Assembly: GCA_905250885.1 (NCBI GenBank)
Contig: CAJNOQ010001832.1
Location: 1 to 28,155, forward strand
Length of the DNA stretch: 28,155 bases
Source: Didymodactylos carnosus
Taxonomy: Eukaryota > Rotifera > Eurotatoria > Philodinida > Philodinidae
Direction: 5' to 3'
Part shown: positions 21,801-28,155 of the stretch, in pieces
How positions within the stretch are numbered: the stretch's first letter is position 1
Layout: every line of letters begins with the position of its first letter
Made by a program: the position numbers and the translations under genes
Notes under the pieces: generated by a model
What the model saw: the letters and a program-made list of their open reading frames with translations, nothing else
What the model was told of the DNA's origin: nothing
Database searches by the model: none

Positions 21801-24490
21801 CATTCAAATATGAGTACTTTAACGAATAATAATAAATTGATATCTCAATCAAATTCTAACACAAATGTTAAACCTTTATCAACTATCATAGGAAGACCAT
21901 ATACATTTAACAATATAACTCAACAGAATTCGTTAGCTAAATTGCAATCATCTGTACCAACGGAAGAATCACTTCAAACCCATGTGAGTGTTTTTTATAT
22001 AGGAAATGGTTGTCTCATTTATCTATCATTGTTAGTAAAAAAAGTCAGCTAGATATATATCTTGATGGAATAATCTGAAATCTGTAAAACAAATTGTAGG
22101 AAATCTTGATCTTTTTGTATTTTTTTCTCAAAAGATGTTTAAGAAAACTGATGCATCTTTTGAGCAATTCATAATTTTCTTGAAATTACCTATCCTTTCT
22201 CTCATTCATGCTCTTGATTTGATGATATGTTATATCTAAAACTCATTATTTTCTCATTTATAGATGAAATTAATACCTAGTAATAATACTGATAATGTGC
22301 AAATTGCTCAATGTATGTCAACACTACCTGGAAAAAGTTCAACTGCTATTCCTATACCTCGCTCAACTGCATTATTTAATCACAATATTCAACGACCAAC
22401 TAATTCTATTCATCAGTCAAAAAACTGGACAGGTTATCCATCAGATAGTACCCTACGATCATCATATACAAAAACTCAGACAGACAATAAATATTCTTAT
22501 CCGACAAATGGCGCATTCATTTCTCCAGTATTATCTCGTTCAATGGATTTTAGTAAAAAATGTGATATAAAAAATGATATGTTCAATAATAATCATCATT
22601 CAACCACTACTACACTTACTCCTCTGAATGAAACTTCAACATCGTTCCGTAGCTCAACAAGTTTAGACTTTGATGATGATACTAAACCATCCGGAGTTGT
22701 TGTCGATGATGATTTTTTGCCTATGTCATCACCTGTGGATGATGACTATTGGGATAGTGTTTCTGTTGAAACGACGATACAATGTTTTCCAAATGTTGGT
22801 TCGTCACCTGTTATTGAAGTTAAACATTTTGAAACTGATTTATTAACCGGTGAAAAAATTCGCAAGAACTATTCTATAACAATGAATAATAGTCAACAAT
22901 TATCTAGGAAAGATAGTGATGATCAACACAGTGAAACGTCCGAAGATTATTTTGATGATGATGATGATGATGATGATGTGGAAGAGAACAATATCAATAG
23001 TTATTCAATAAAAGAATTTGCATTGAAAGAACTTCAAAAACCGATTGTACTCAAATCAGCATTAAAACTGAGTTCTCAATTAGATAAAATGACGGAACTA
23101 AGTAGTAGTGATGAGTTTAAAATGAGATCATCTCAAATGAACAATGATCATTTAGAAATAAACAAAAAACTATTAGAAAAGAGTCCAATTACTAATATCC
23201 AATTGACATCTCATTTAAAATCAAATAATAGTATTCCACAACATCAGCAGTGTTCTCCATTGAACAAAGACTATTCTAACCAGATGACAATAGCAAAAAA
23301 TTCATTTGTTAATAAAGACAAATTGAATCAAGAACAGAACGTGACAAATAATTCGTCTTCGCCATCATCCTCTGGAATAACAAAGGAAACAGAGAATATA
23401 AATATTAGTTTTGATTCAAGTAAGTACTATCGTACCAAAGTGCTAATTGTTAGCATTATAACATTCGATTCTAAAATGGGGCGTTTATCAAGAACAGAAG
23501 CATTTTTTTTCCTTCATGATAACTTTGTTTGAACAGTCAATACTTTAAACGATAAAAATCTGAAAAAAAGGGTTTACTTTTACTTAAGTTGAAATATTTT
23601 GAAAATTAATATTTTTTGCGTTTTTCTAACCATACTTTTTTTTATTATATGTAGCAACTGATTTGAATGAACGTCTAAAAAGTTATTTGCCGCCGCCAAA
23701 ATCTAGTGTTTCAAATGAAATTACCGATAATGATCAGATACGTTTAATTGATAATGAGAAACTATTAAAAAATATTTCGCCAAAATCCAGCACGAATACT
23801 AATATAACAACAAGATTGAAAGTATCATCACCACCGTGTTCATTATATACATCTTCAAGACAAACTGAACTATTAAGTGAATCATCTACCGTACGTTCAC
23901 CACAAACGATTTATGAAGAAGGAGAAGAGGAGTTAAAACAGCAAGGCGCCGATTTTGATAATGATGATGACGATGAAAGTGCTGAAGATGGCGAAATAGA
24001 TCTAGAACATGAATACGAATTATCTCAACGTTTAAATGGTGGATTAGACGATGTATGTTCATCATCAATAGCATGGAATACGGATGATAAAATGTTGACT
24101 ACAGACGATATGAATAAATATTATTTAATGCAAAAAGATGATTTACTATCGCTTGTGACGTCATCGCTTCCCGGTTCTACCGTACGATCTTTATCATCTG
24201 ATTTTATTTCGAATACTAAACCGACTCCGCCTTCCATAATGAAAACAAGTAAATCAATCGAACATCGAACAATTAGTGATACGTTGGTCTTAACTGAACA
24301 AGCGTCTTTAGTGAATATTGTTTCACCTAATGATTCTACATCCTCTTTGCTGCAGTCTCCTCCTATACCAACCGTAATGAAACCAAAGGTTCGTTTCAAT
24401 CTTGATCCTCAATATGAACGTGAACGAGAATGGAATAAGGTAAACAAATTGTTAGGTAATGTCGAGTGGACAGATGAATTCGAAGTATAA
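3432..24490 (+). CDS. Large split gene: single-pass membrane protein with long disordered cytoplasmic tail, family unrecognised
   Basis: Nine exons join with consistent phases into 1428 codons plus stop (exon list in the following entries; 4287 nt in all). Residues 1-18 form a signal peptide (hydrophobic core, cleavage after LFA). Residues 19-137 are a cysteine-free ectodomain with RYKR at 66-69 (furin-type site) and N-glycosylation sequons at N98 and N102. Residues about 138-156 are one transmembrane helix followed by Lys. The remaining roughly 1270 residues are rich in Ser, Thr, Asn and Asp and probably disordered. The tail carries RRxS kinase consensus sites (S188, S516, S525), an eight-Asp run at 996-1003, a KVRF protein phosphatase 1 docking-type motif at 1395-1398, and a C-terminal FEV that fits a class II PDZ ligand. 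I do not recognise the family. A membrane-anchored signalling scaffold is an inference. Alternative internal and terminal exons are likely in introns 2 and 3. The exon structure is well supported; the function is unknown. Confidence 0.85.
3820..4345 (+). other. Intron 1 (526 bp)
   Basis: Donor gtaaga and acceptor ttaatttttcgtttag, phase 1. It is AT-rich and I see nothing else in it. Confidence 0.8.
4346..4433 (+). CDS. Exon 2: transmembrane helix (residues 130-159)
   Basis: The exon enters in phase 1 (A|TA gives Ile130) and reads LTRTQTRAITT, then the helix VIIVIGVFIIIITMF, then KLK. It ends TTGAA before the donor gtaagt, phase 2. A basic stop-transfer residue on the far side and a signal peptide in exon 1 make a type I topology likely. 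The open frame is only 28 full codons, so this exon is found only by splice-site and phase reasoning. Confidence 0.85.
4700..4739. repeat. Perfect 13-bp inverted repeat (hairpin)
   Basis: The arm tgatttagtatta (4700-4712) has its exact complement taatactaaatca at 4727-4739, separated by a 14-nt loop that is GC-richer than the arms. It may mark the end of a repeat element or form an RNA hairpin in the intron. Confidence 0.7.
4905..5410. repeat. Possible decayed repeat with facing GGAACAAAA / TTTTGTTCC motifs
   Basis: The motif ggggagcggaacaaaacc at about 4913 faces ttttttgttccacccctg at about 5392, and ttttgtcccaccccg at about 5223 is a third related copy. The segment between is less AT-rich than ordinary intron sequence and has no open frame. 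The match is short and imperfect, so this is only a hint of an old repeat element. Confidence 0.25.
6386..6399. repeat. 14-bp near-perfect palindrome
   Basis: GGACAGTTCTGTCC has 6-bp arms and a 2-nt centre. It resembles a dimeric transcription-factor half-site arrangement, but a chance palindrome inside a repeat-rich intron is equally possible. Confidence 0.4.
6807..6894. repeat. Foldback sequence with iterated TAGGAT motifs
   Basis: The arm aaaatcctacgca (6807-6819) is matched by its exact complement tgcgtaggatttt (6882-6894). Between and after the arms, TAGGAT, TAGGA and their complements recur many times (for example near 6839, 6854, 6863, 6875, 7070 and 7085). This suggests a small repeat element built from short inverted units. 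Confidence 0.6.
7172..8068. mobile_element. 897-bp non-autonomous DNA transposon-like element with 28-bp terminal inverted repeats
   Basis: The left end tgagagaaacgtaactttct (7172 onward, through ggtacaat at 7199) is repeated as its reverse complement at 8041-8068 with a single mismatch in 28 bp. The 8 bp flanking each side are tttataca and catataca, identical at 6 of 8 positions, which may be a decayed target duplication. Inside are further short inverted copies (ggtctaca near 7680 and tgtagacc near 7704). No transposase-sized frame exists; the longest frame (minus strand, 7647-7859) has no recognisable motif. This fits a MITE or deletion derivative whose transposase would be supplied elsewhere. 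The superfamily cannot be assigned safely. Confidence 0.75.
9193..9256 (+). CDS. Candidate alternative terminal exon (short-tail isoform)
   Basis: The acceptor ggttaatttcatttcag ends at 9192. Joined to exon 2 in phase 2, AA|C gives Asn and the frame reads NYRYVSERTPPRSLG and then FKDENS before TAA at 9254-9256. AATAAA occurs at 9255-9260 and again at 9313-9318. The result would be a membrane protein of about 180 residues with a 21-residue basic tail, lacking the whole disordered region. Internal use is unlikely because no donor keeps the phase. The composition is protein-like, but the evidence is a single acceptor and a 21-codon frame. Confidence 0.4.
10270..10363 (+). CDS. Exon 3: membrane-proximal tail (residues 159-190)
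   Basis: The exon enters in phase 2 (AA|A gives Lys159) and reads NACREPETTQIEIHRG followed by TSIYSESSSRRNSIG. It ends GGA before the donor gtaagt, phase 0. RRNS (185-188) is a basophilic-kinase consensus that recurs in exon 7 of the chain. An open frame beginning at the ATG 10272 lies in another phase and is a shadow. Confidence 0.8.
10886..10976 (+). CDS. Candidate cassette exon A (or alternative terminal exon to 10999)
   Basis: After tandem acceptors four bases apart (tattatag|atag|), the frame from 10886 reads MDCKRNDNVNRPMAKK, then EHCDSDFLYDPCDT, and runs on to CLSVSLY and TAA at 10997-10999. It enters in phase 0, matching exon 3. A weak donor at ACAT|gtctgt (after 10976) gives phase 1, which is what exon B needs. 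Alternatively it ends as a last exon at 10999, with AATAAA near 11233. The Cys- and Asp-rich, charged composition is unlike the surrounding intron. Both the acceptor and the donor are weak, so this exon is the least secure of the set. Confidence 0.35.
11065..11113. repeat. Two consecutive small hairpins
   Basis: GACTTCG (11065-11071) pairs with CGAAGTC (11077-11083) across a 5-nt loop. Immediately after, GCTGGTG (11085-11091) pairs with CACCAGC (11107-11113) across 15 nt. Both are perfect 7-bp stems of higher GC than their surroundings. They lie just after candidate exon A and may be an RNA structure near that exon or a repeat remnant. Confidence 0.5.
11741..11759 (+). repeat. Poly(T) run (19 nt)
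   Basis: An uninterrupted T tract in intron 3. Read on the other strand it could be the poly(A) tail of a retroposed sequence, but no retroposon body or target duplication was recognised. Confidence 0.5.
11941..11970 (+). CDS. Candidate cassette microexon B (30 nt, or 27 nt from 11944)
   Basis: A branch-point-like tctaac lies about 20 nt upstream of tandem acceptors cttaag|tag|CC, and a strong donor gtaagtg follows. The exon reads AITENNNDM, enters in phase 1 and leaves in phase 1 (A). It joins exon C perfectly (A|AA gives Lys). It needs one nucleotide from an upstream exon, which exon 3 (phase 0) cannot give directly, hence exon A. The NAG-type tandem acceptor would change only one codon. 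Confidence 0.45.
12115..12161 (+). CDS. Candidate cassette exon C (47 nt)
   Basis: The strong acceptor ttttatttcttctag ends at 12114. The exon reads K-LSEKEEYYAPFRVHK, in phase 1 and out in phase 0 (CATAAG before gttatt, a mediocre donor). It therefore joins to the exon at 15901 in frame (YYTRKYS). Together, exons A, B and C add 168 nt (56 codons) without changing the downstream frame, so the 3-to-15901 splice and the cassette form are both viable. Confidence 0.45.
12550..12693 (+). CDS. Candidate alternative terminal exon in intron 3
   Basis: The strong acceptor ttgttttgacttcctatag ends at 12549. The phase 0 frame, compatible with exon 3 or exon C, stays open for 47 codons (FMNNNRSLTDVMHLSNKPF, later TLAIQENYECSIYRIF) and ends TAG at 12691-12693. 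Stops are frequent in this AT-rich DNA, so 47 open codons directly after an acceptor in the right phase is worth noting, but chance is quite possible and no nearby poly(A) signal was confirmed. Confidence 0.25.
   Translation, partial: FMNNNRSLTDVMHLSNKPFVLSCLTLAIQENYECSIYRIFVVIINQE
15901..16338 (+). CDS. Exon 4 of the main chain: Ser/Thr-rich tail (residues 191-336)
   Basis: The acceptor tatttttcattttag is followed in phase 0 by YYTRKYSRPSVRVDDHLNYQ. The exon then reads Ser/Thr-rich sequence with runs (TTTTASSS, TSSSS, KNNNNNRE), and ends GAAAACAGT before the donor gtaagt, phase 0. It contains no transmembrane segment or known domain. RKYSRPS is another potential basophilic-kinase site. Unbroken for 146 codons, it is clearly coding. 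Confidence 0.85.
16580..16608 (+). CDS. Exon 5: 29-nt microexon (residues 337-346)
   Basis: The acceptor tttatatttcttag ends at 16579 and the donor gtatgtgtg starts at 16609. The exon encodes TSNNEISYC plus two bases of an Ala codon: in phase 0, out in phase 2. Exactly this phase change is needed, because the previous exon ends in phase 0 and the next begins with one base (C) of a split codon. Skipping it would shift the frame of all downstream exons, so it should be constitutive. Confidence 0.75.
17729..17796 (+). ncRNA. Pre-miRNA-like hairpin within intron 5 (candidate)
   Basis: The left arm (17729-17760, starting ggtaatataaattattcg) and the right arm (17768-17796, starting cgctacatattatatg) pair over 29 columns: 26 Watson-Crick pairs, one G-U, two mismatches and one 3-nt bulge. 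The loop is gcttagt, and the total is 68 nt. Length, loop size and sparse mismatches match animal microRNA precursors. No known miRNA seed is claimed. A short MITE remnant would look similar, and the arms are AT-rich. The opposite strand also folds. Confidence 0.35.
17857..17880 (+). repeat. (AAT)n/(AAC) microsatellite
   Basis: About eight trinucleotide units, mostly AAT with one AAC, in intron 5. Confidence 0.7.
18014..18030 (+). repeat. (CA)n microsatellite
   Basis: About eight CA dinucleotides in intron 5. Confidence 0.75.
19046..19071 (+). repeat. (AATG)n microsatellite
   Basis: About six copies of the tetranucleotide AATG in intron 5. Confidence 0.8.
20410..20698 (+). CDS. Exon 6: basic then acidic tail segment (residues 346-442)
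   Basis: The acceptor tgccttgtatcag ends at 20409. The split codon GC|C gives Ala346, then VKNRLKTHSFNKTRD follows. The exon continues through a Lys-rich stretch, ENQDDDEHYPLSSSAKKNKN, and ends AATGAG before the donor gtagga, phase 0. The open frame extends 5' to about 20309, but the first part is AT-rich and hydrophobic, has no good acceptor and would break the phase, so I place the exon start at 20410. Confidence 0.75.
20699..21014 (+). other. Intron 6 (316 bp)
   Basis: Donor gtagga and acceptor caattttcgttctag, phase 0. It contains a purine-rich GA block at about 20838-20875 and nothing else of note. Confidence 0.75.
21015..21983 (+). CDS. Exon 7: tail segment with RRxS kinase-site cluster (residues 443-765)
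   Basis: The exon is open for 323 codons in phase 0, starting NFDEENDRTPLIIDK and ending CTTCAAACCCAT before the donor gtgagt. It includes QRRISLSSADRRNSFAKH, with two RRxS sites (S516, S525), KKRSSFRRNF, and SPRKYSL. These are potential sites for PKA-like or related basophilic kinases. The rest is polar and Asn/Ser-rich (for example NNYNNN), so probably disordered. Codon use is strongly A/T-ending, as in the other exons. Confidence 0.88.
22264..23419 (+). CDS. Exon 8: tail segment with acidic runs (residues 766-1151)
   Basis: The acceptor attttctcatttatag is followed in phase 0 by MKLIPSNNTDNVQIAQ, and the exon runs 1156 nt to GATTCAA before the donor gtaagt, phase 1. Acidic clusters are prominent: SLDFDDDTK, VVDDDFLPM, and a run of eight GAT codons (D996-D1003) at 22954-22977. 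A more complex stretch, VIEVKHFETDLLTGEKIRK, could be a conserved short motif. The GAT run is a coding microsatellite and probably length-variable. The frame continues past the donor to 23532, but that part is intronic. Confidence 0.88.
23655..24490 (+). CDS. Exon 9: C-terminal segment with PP1-docking-type and PDZ-ligand-type motifs (residues 1151-1428)
   Basis: The acceptor ttttattatatgtag ends at 23654. A|CA gives Thr, then TDLNERLKSYLPPPKSS follows. The exon has acidic stretches (DNDDDDESAEDGEID) and ends with MKPKVRFNLDPQYERERE, WNKVNKLLGNVEW, TDEFEV and stop. KVRF (1395-1398) matches the RVxF consensus of protein phosphatase 1 partners (R/K, then V/I, any residue, then F/W). The last residues F-E-V fit a class II PDZ ligand. 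The last 40 residues look ordered and helical, unlike the rest of the tail, so they are the best candidate for a conserved functional end. Confidence 0.88.
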
Positions 24491-24930
24491 ATAATCGGTA
24501 AAAGTGACGGTCTTGCCTGAATTTAATGTATACACTTGTGAATTACAGCAGCGATTTCGCTTCGGATATAAATTGTCGAACAGAAATTCTTTTTATATAA
24601 TATAACAAAAGAAAACATCATATATCTTAATCAAACAGAACTTATGTGTCGTTCCGTTACTGGAATAATATTTGTTTTTGTTTCTGTTGTATATTTTACA
24701 TTCATCATGTAGGAAGAAGTAAAAGCCCCTAATTAGTTAGAATATCAGTAACTGAGCTCACAAGCAAGGACAAAGAAACACACACACACATTTATAAATT
24801 AAAACAAAAAGACAGATAGATAACAGAAAACTAAACGATCATTAATCATAAGAGTGAAAGCCATTGATAAATTGTGATGCAAAAACCAGAAAAAGTAAAT
24901 AAAGTAGTAAATTGAGAAAACAACCATAAA
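24491..24930 (+). other. Probable 3' UTR of the large gene
   Basis: The first AATAAA after the stop is at 24898-24903, with a second at 25099-25104. This suggests a 3' UTR of about 420 nt, or about 620 nt. Nothing else was recognised except a short (CA)n at about 24778-24790. Confidence 0.45.
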
Positions 24931-27065
24931 CACATACATAAAATTTTCAAAGAATATACAAACTGTTTCGCGTTCATGACTAGATGAGCTTCAATGACAT
25001 GTTATCCCTTACGGCAAACCCATGTTTCATTTATGATGATGATATCTAAAATTAATTGTAGTAAAACATTGCCTAGTACATTGAACAATCTTGAAACCAA
25101 TAAAATCATACTTACAACAACACAGATAAAAAGGTATTATTTTCAAATTTCGAGATAACATTTGATAAGACGTGGGTTTCTGAATGTTTAACACTAAAAC
25201 GTCGTGTAATCATAGACTAGGAAAGAAAACATCGATTAAATTAGTGTACAGTAAAAAAAACAAATGATGGTTCTTTTTTTTAAATGAGCAAATAAGTTTA
25301 ACTTGTATTAATGAAACATCCTCCAGTTTAGTCTATCATACATAAATTGTATCCACTATGTTGTATAAATCAGATTGTATTTCTTATTTCTCTAAAAGGG
25401 TTCACATACAATTAATTGCATATTTGCTTATGGCAAGATCAATCTTTATGTAGGACTTTGAGATGTACAATGATTAAGAACACATCTCTTAATCGATATT
25501 TTAATTTATACAACATCATTCTTATTCTTTCTGTTTTTATTGCATTCATTATGCATTTATTTTTTCCTCTTGTCGCAATTTATATTACTTGTGATTTTTA
25601 GAAATTTGATTCTCATAAATGTTCTTTTATATATAATAGGAAGAACAATTTCCATATTTTGTTTACATTTGAACGAGTTAAAGCCTAATTTTGCACCATA
25701 TAAGAAAAAAACTGTATTTTTAAACTATTCTAATAATGTGTGTAAATAGGAAGTTTGATCATATCCATATTGGTGTAAAATTGTTGAAGATTTATATATT
25801 TATTTTTTGCTCTCTTGTTCGTTCTTTTTACACATGTTTAAGAATATTTTTTCGAAATATATTGGTCATTTTCATCTTTGTTTTTCTAATTTTTTTTTTT
25901 TTGTTATTTCCTCCTTTTAGCGATATTGTGTAGAAGGCTTATGCGTTTCTTTGGAATAGGATGAATTTTTTTTTATAAAAACGAATAAATTAGCACGGGT
26001 AGATCAGTAGACAAAAGATAATGGAAAATAAAAACTTATTGAAACGGGATGAGATCTAAAAGTATGTTGTATAACGGAAAAAGAGTCAAACATAGAGCAA
26101 ATTATCAACTAAAAACTGAACCTGAAGAACTAATCGGTATCTTGAGTTGACTTGCTCTATCAGTTTCTCTTATATTTTTATCGATTATTATTTCTATCCT
26201 ATTTGTCCATACTTGACAATGCGCGTATACTTGATTCGATAAACACTCTATATACAGTGTAAAGAAAATACGATTCATTTCACTTCTTTTTAATTTACAA
26301 AAATTTTCTGAGAAAAACTTACCCAGAAACTAATTATGACTAATGAAACTTCTCAATTTTTATGTTTTGCTTTCTATGTTGATTTGTCTTCTAAATTAAT
26401 CATCCAATCAGGCTTGAGTGTATAAGATCTCTGTTCTGGATCTTTTTTCATAACATAACACAAGAACTTATTTCAATAGATTTTATATTGGAGATAATTT
26501 TTGTGTTTAATTGATTGTACAGTAATTTACTTGTTTTGGACACCTAAAACCAAATTTTTGTGCTAAAAAGTATCTCTTCTTTATGGATTAAATTTCGATC
26601 GCATAAACAGCCACGATCTTTTGTGCATAATAAAATTCAATAACATTTATTTCTTAGTGTATTACATCTATAAAACAGCATCCTAAAAATACCAATATTA
26701 AATTACAGTCATTTTTTTACAAACAAAAAGATTATGCAACTCTCTTATAATTATTATTGACACGTCCTATATTTTACGTCATCAACTAATTGGAAATCAG
26801 ACTGATGTTGCTCTGAGTCAATCAATAAAAGTTTTATAGTGCAGAATACTCGTCAATCCATTCGTTTTTGAGAATTTATATGTCTAAGATAAATTAATTA
26901 TTATAATACTCTTAATAGCAAACAAATATTGGCGTATTCTTCAAGTAACATGCAAAAAAGAAAAACTTGGTAGTATCAACTGAACAAAACTTTCATTTGG
27001 TAAAATACTATCATCATATTGTTCATTTGAAATTTACAAAATCATTTTTGCAAATACTAACCGTA
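24931..27065. other. Intergenic AT-rich DNA
   Basis: No supported gene. Open frames at 25416-25933 on the + strand are Phe/Ile/Leu-rich low-complexity reads of T-rich DNA. I see no repeats with clear boundaries. Confidence 0.5.
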
Positions 27066-27069
27066 ACAG

Positions 27070-27224
27070 GGTGCCCATCGGGTAGTTCCAGTAAAACAGC
27101 TGTACAATATAGAATATCACCCCCCAGTAGTAATATCCGAAAAAGTGATTATTCGCACTTTCAACTAGAAATGAATTACCAACCATTTTGTAGAGTTTTG
27201 AAAGAGCTTTATTCTGATACATAA
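27070..27224 (+). CDS. Possible coding exon, unrecognised
   Basis: After an acceptor-like accgtaacag at 27069, the frame reads CPSGSSSKTAVQYRISPPSS, then NIRKSDYSHFQLEMNYQPF, and ends SDT and TAA at 27222-27224. The composition is more protein-like and less AT-rich than its surroundings. The opposite strand also has a 62-codon open frame here (27034-27222), so the reading direction is uncertain. No partner exon was found. It might be a decayed gene or repeat fragment. Confidence 0.2.
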
Positions 27225-27867
27225 TGTAGACCGCAACCTAAGTTCTTTCATGGTGGAAAAATAGAAATATTACCGCTGACTATATTAAAAAAGTTTCAAA
27301 GGTAATCGATTTTCTTACAGATGTCAACTTCGAAGAGAAACCAGAGGTCTAGAATACCATAAAATCACATTCTCTTTCATTCTGGACATCTTTCGAGAAA
27401 ATTTGAAATAGGGCCGATTCTTGTTCATATTGCACCTCGTCCTTTGAGCAATCAGTGTCAAACATTATCTATACATTATAACGGCAGGATCCCAGCAGGT
27501 GCAATCGCACCATAAACTTAGAATATCAAAAACGATGTAATTATTTGTCTACCGAACATTCATTAATAATTCGGCTAAACAGATGACAATTTTATGACCG
27601 TTTTTATGTATTTGAACTAGCAATGTTTTAATGTGTAAACGTGGCAGCTGTACTACGATCAAAAAATGGATATTTTACAATGTTCGTTTTAAGGCCATTA
27701 TTGCACTATTATCGACTGTTAACAACTTATTGTTCGAACATTTTTCAAAATCAGTTTCTAGTTACACTGTTAAAAATCTGTGTTCTTCAACAAACAAAAA
27801 AAATGATCTTCATTTGTCCGCTATGGAGATCATATATGTGTTCTACAAAGATTTGTACAACAAGAAT
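27225..27867. other. Intergenic DNA with a small hairpin
   Basis: Somewhat less AT-rich sequence with a perfect 5-bp stem (GGTGC 27498-27502, GCACC 27507-27511). Two overlapping + frames from about 27631 run into the tandem repeat and are judged not to be genes. Confidence 0.4.
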
Positions 27868-28155
27868 CTTCAGTTTTCTGAAGAACAAAATCTTTGTTCT
27901 TTAAGTTTTTTGATCCCTATAGGGGACAACTTGTTCTTCAGAGAACAGGTTTTTCAAGAACTTCCAAAAAACTGAAGAACAAGGTTTGTGTTCTCTGAAA
28001 AACACAAAAGATGAAGATCACACTTTCTGAAGAACAAAAGTGTTGTTCTTCAGACTTTTTGTTCTCTATAGGGGACAAATTGTTCTCTGAAGAACTCATT
28101 TTTTAAGAACTACTAAAAAGTTGAAGAACATAATTTTCGTTCATTAGAGGACAAT
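27868..28155. repeat. 149-bp tandem repeat with internal inverted motifs, truncated by the window end
   Basis: ctataggggacaa occurs at 27917 and again at 28066, exactly 149 bp apart. ctgaagaac at 27878 recurs at 28027 (+149), and the copy at 27972 recurs as ttgaagaac at 28121 (+149). Within each unit, CTGAAGAAC and its complement GTTCTTCAG alternate, so single strands can form stems. A diverged agaggacaat at about 28146 suggests a half-unit substructure. About two units are visible and the array continues beyond the window. Confidence 0.75.

Noticed and set aside
25416-25933. Three overlapping + frames downstream of the gene
   Set aside because: They are Ile/Phe/Leu reads of T-rich DNA, and none has a coding-like composition.
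27631-27975. 114- and 87-codon overlapping + frames
   Set aside because: They run into the 149-bp tandem repeat and have non-ATG starts. Codon and residue use does not favour either frame.
1-28155. CRISPR arrays, operons, bacterial promoters or rRNA genes
   Set aside because: No spaced direct repeats, closely packed ORFs or rRNA-like sequence. The window is eukaryotic.

Overview
The window is AT-rich (roughly 70% A+T by eye) eukaryotic nuclear DNA, almost certainly from an invertebrate animal. The evidence is GT-AG introns with pyrimidine-tract acceptors, a secretory signal peptide on a single-pass membrane protein, homopolymeric Asn/Ser/Asp runs in the protein, microsatellites, and palindromic (MITE-like) repeats. 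The lineage cannot be fixed from the sequence. A rotifer, flatworm or mite would all suit the base composition, but several introns of 4-6 kb are longer than the short introns usual in bdelloid rotifers.

Layout. Positions 1-75 carry the last 24 codons and stop of an upstream gene that ends in a hydrophobic segment. Positions 76-3373 are intergenic and hold a 273-bp palindromic element (876-1148). Positions 3432-24490 hold one large split gene on the + strand, which I reconstructed exon by exon with consistent splice phases: 3432-3819, 4346-4433, 10270-10363, 15901-16338, 16580-16608 (a 29-nt microexon), 20410-20698, 21015-21983, 22264-23419 and 23655-24490. The joined length is 4287 nt, or 1428 residues plus stop. 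Positions 24491-28155 are the 3' UTR and intergenic DNA, ending inside a 149-bp tandem repeat.

The encoded protein looks like a type I membrane protein. It has a signal peptide (1-18), a cysteine-free ectodomain with a furin-type site and two N-glycosylation sequons, a transmembrane helix (about 138-156), and a tail of about 1270 residues that is Ser/Thr/Asn-rich and probably disordered. The tail has several RRxS basophilic-kinase sites, acidic runs, a KVRF motif of the protein phosphatase 1 docking type, and a C-terminal FEV that fits a class II PDZ ligand. I do not recognise the family. By inference it is a membrane-anchored signalling scaffold.

The two large introns in the first half of the gene contain phase-compatible extra exons. 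There is a three-exon cassette (10886-10976, 11941-11970, 12115-12161) that would add 56 codons in frame, and two candidate terminal exons (9193-9256, 12550-12693) that would give short-tailed isoforms. Intron 2 also contains an 897-bp element with 28-bp terminal inverted repeats and other foldback sequences. Intron 5 contains a 68-nt pre-miRNA-like hairpin.
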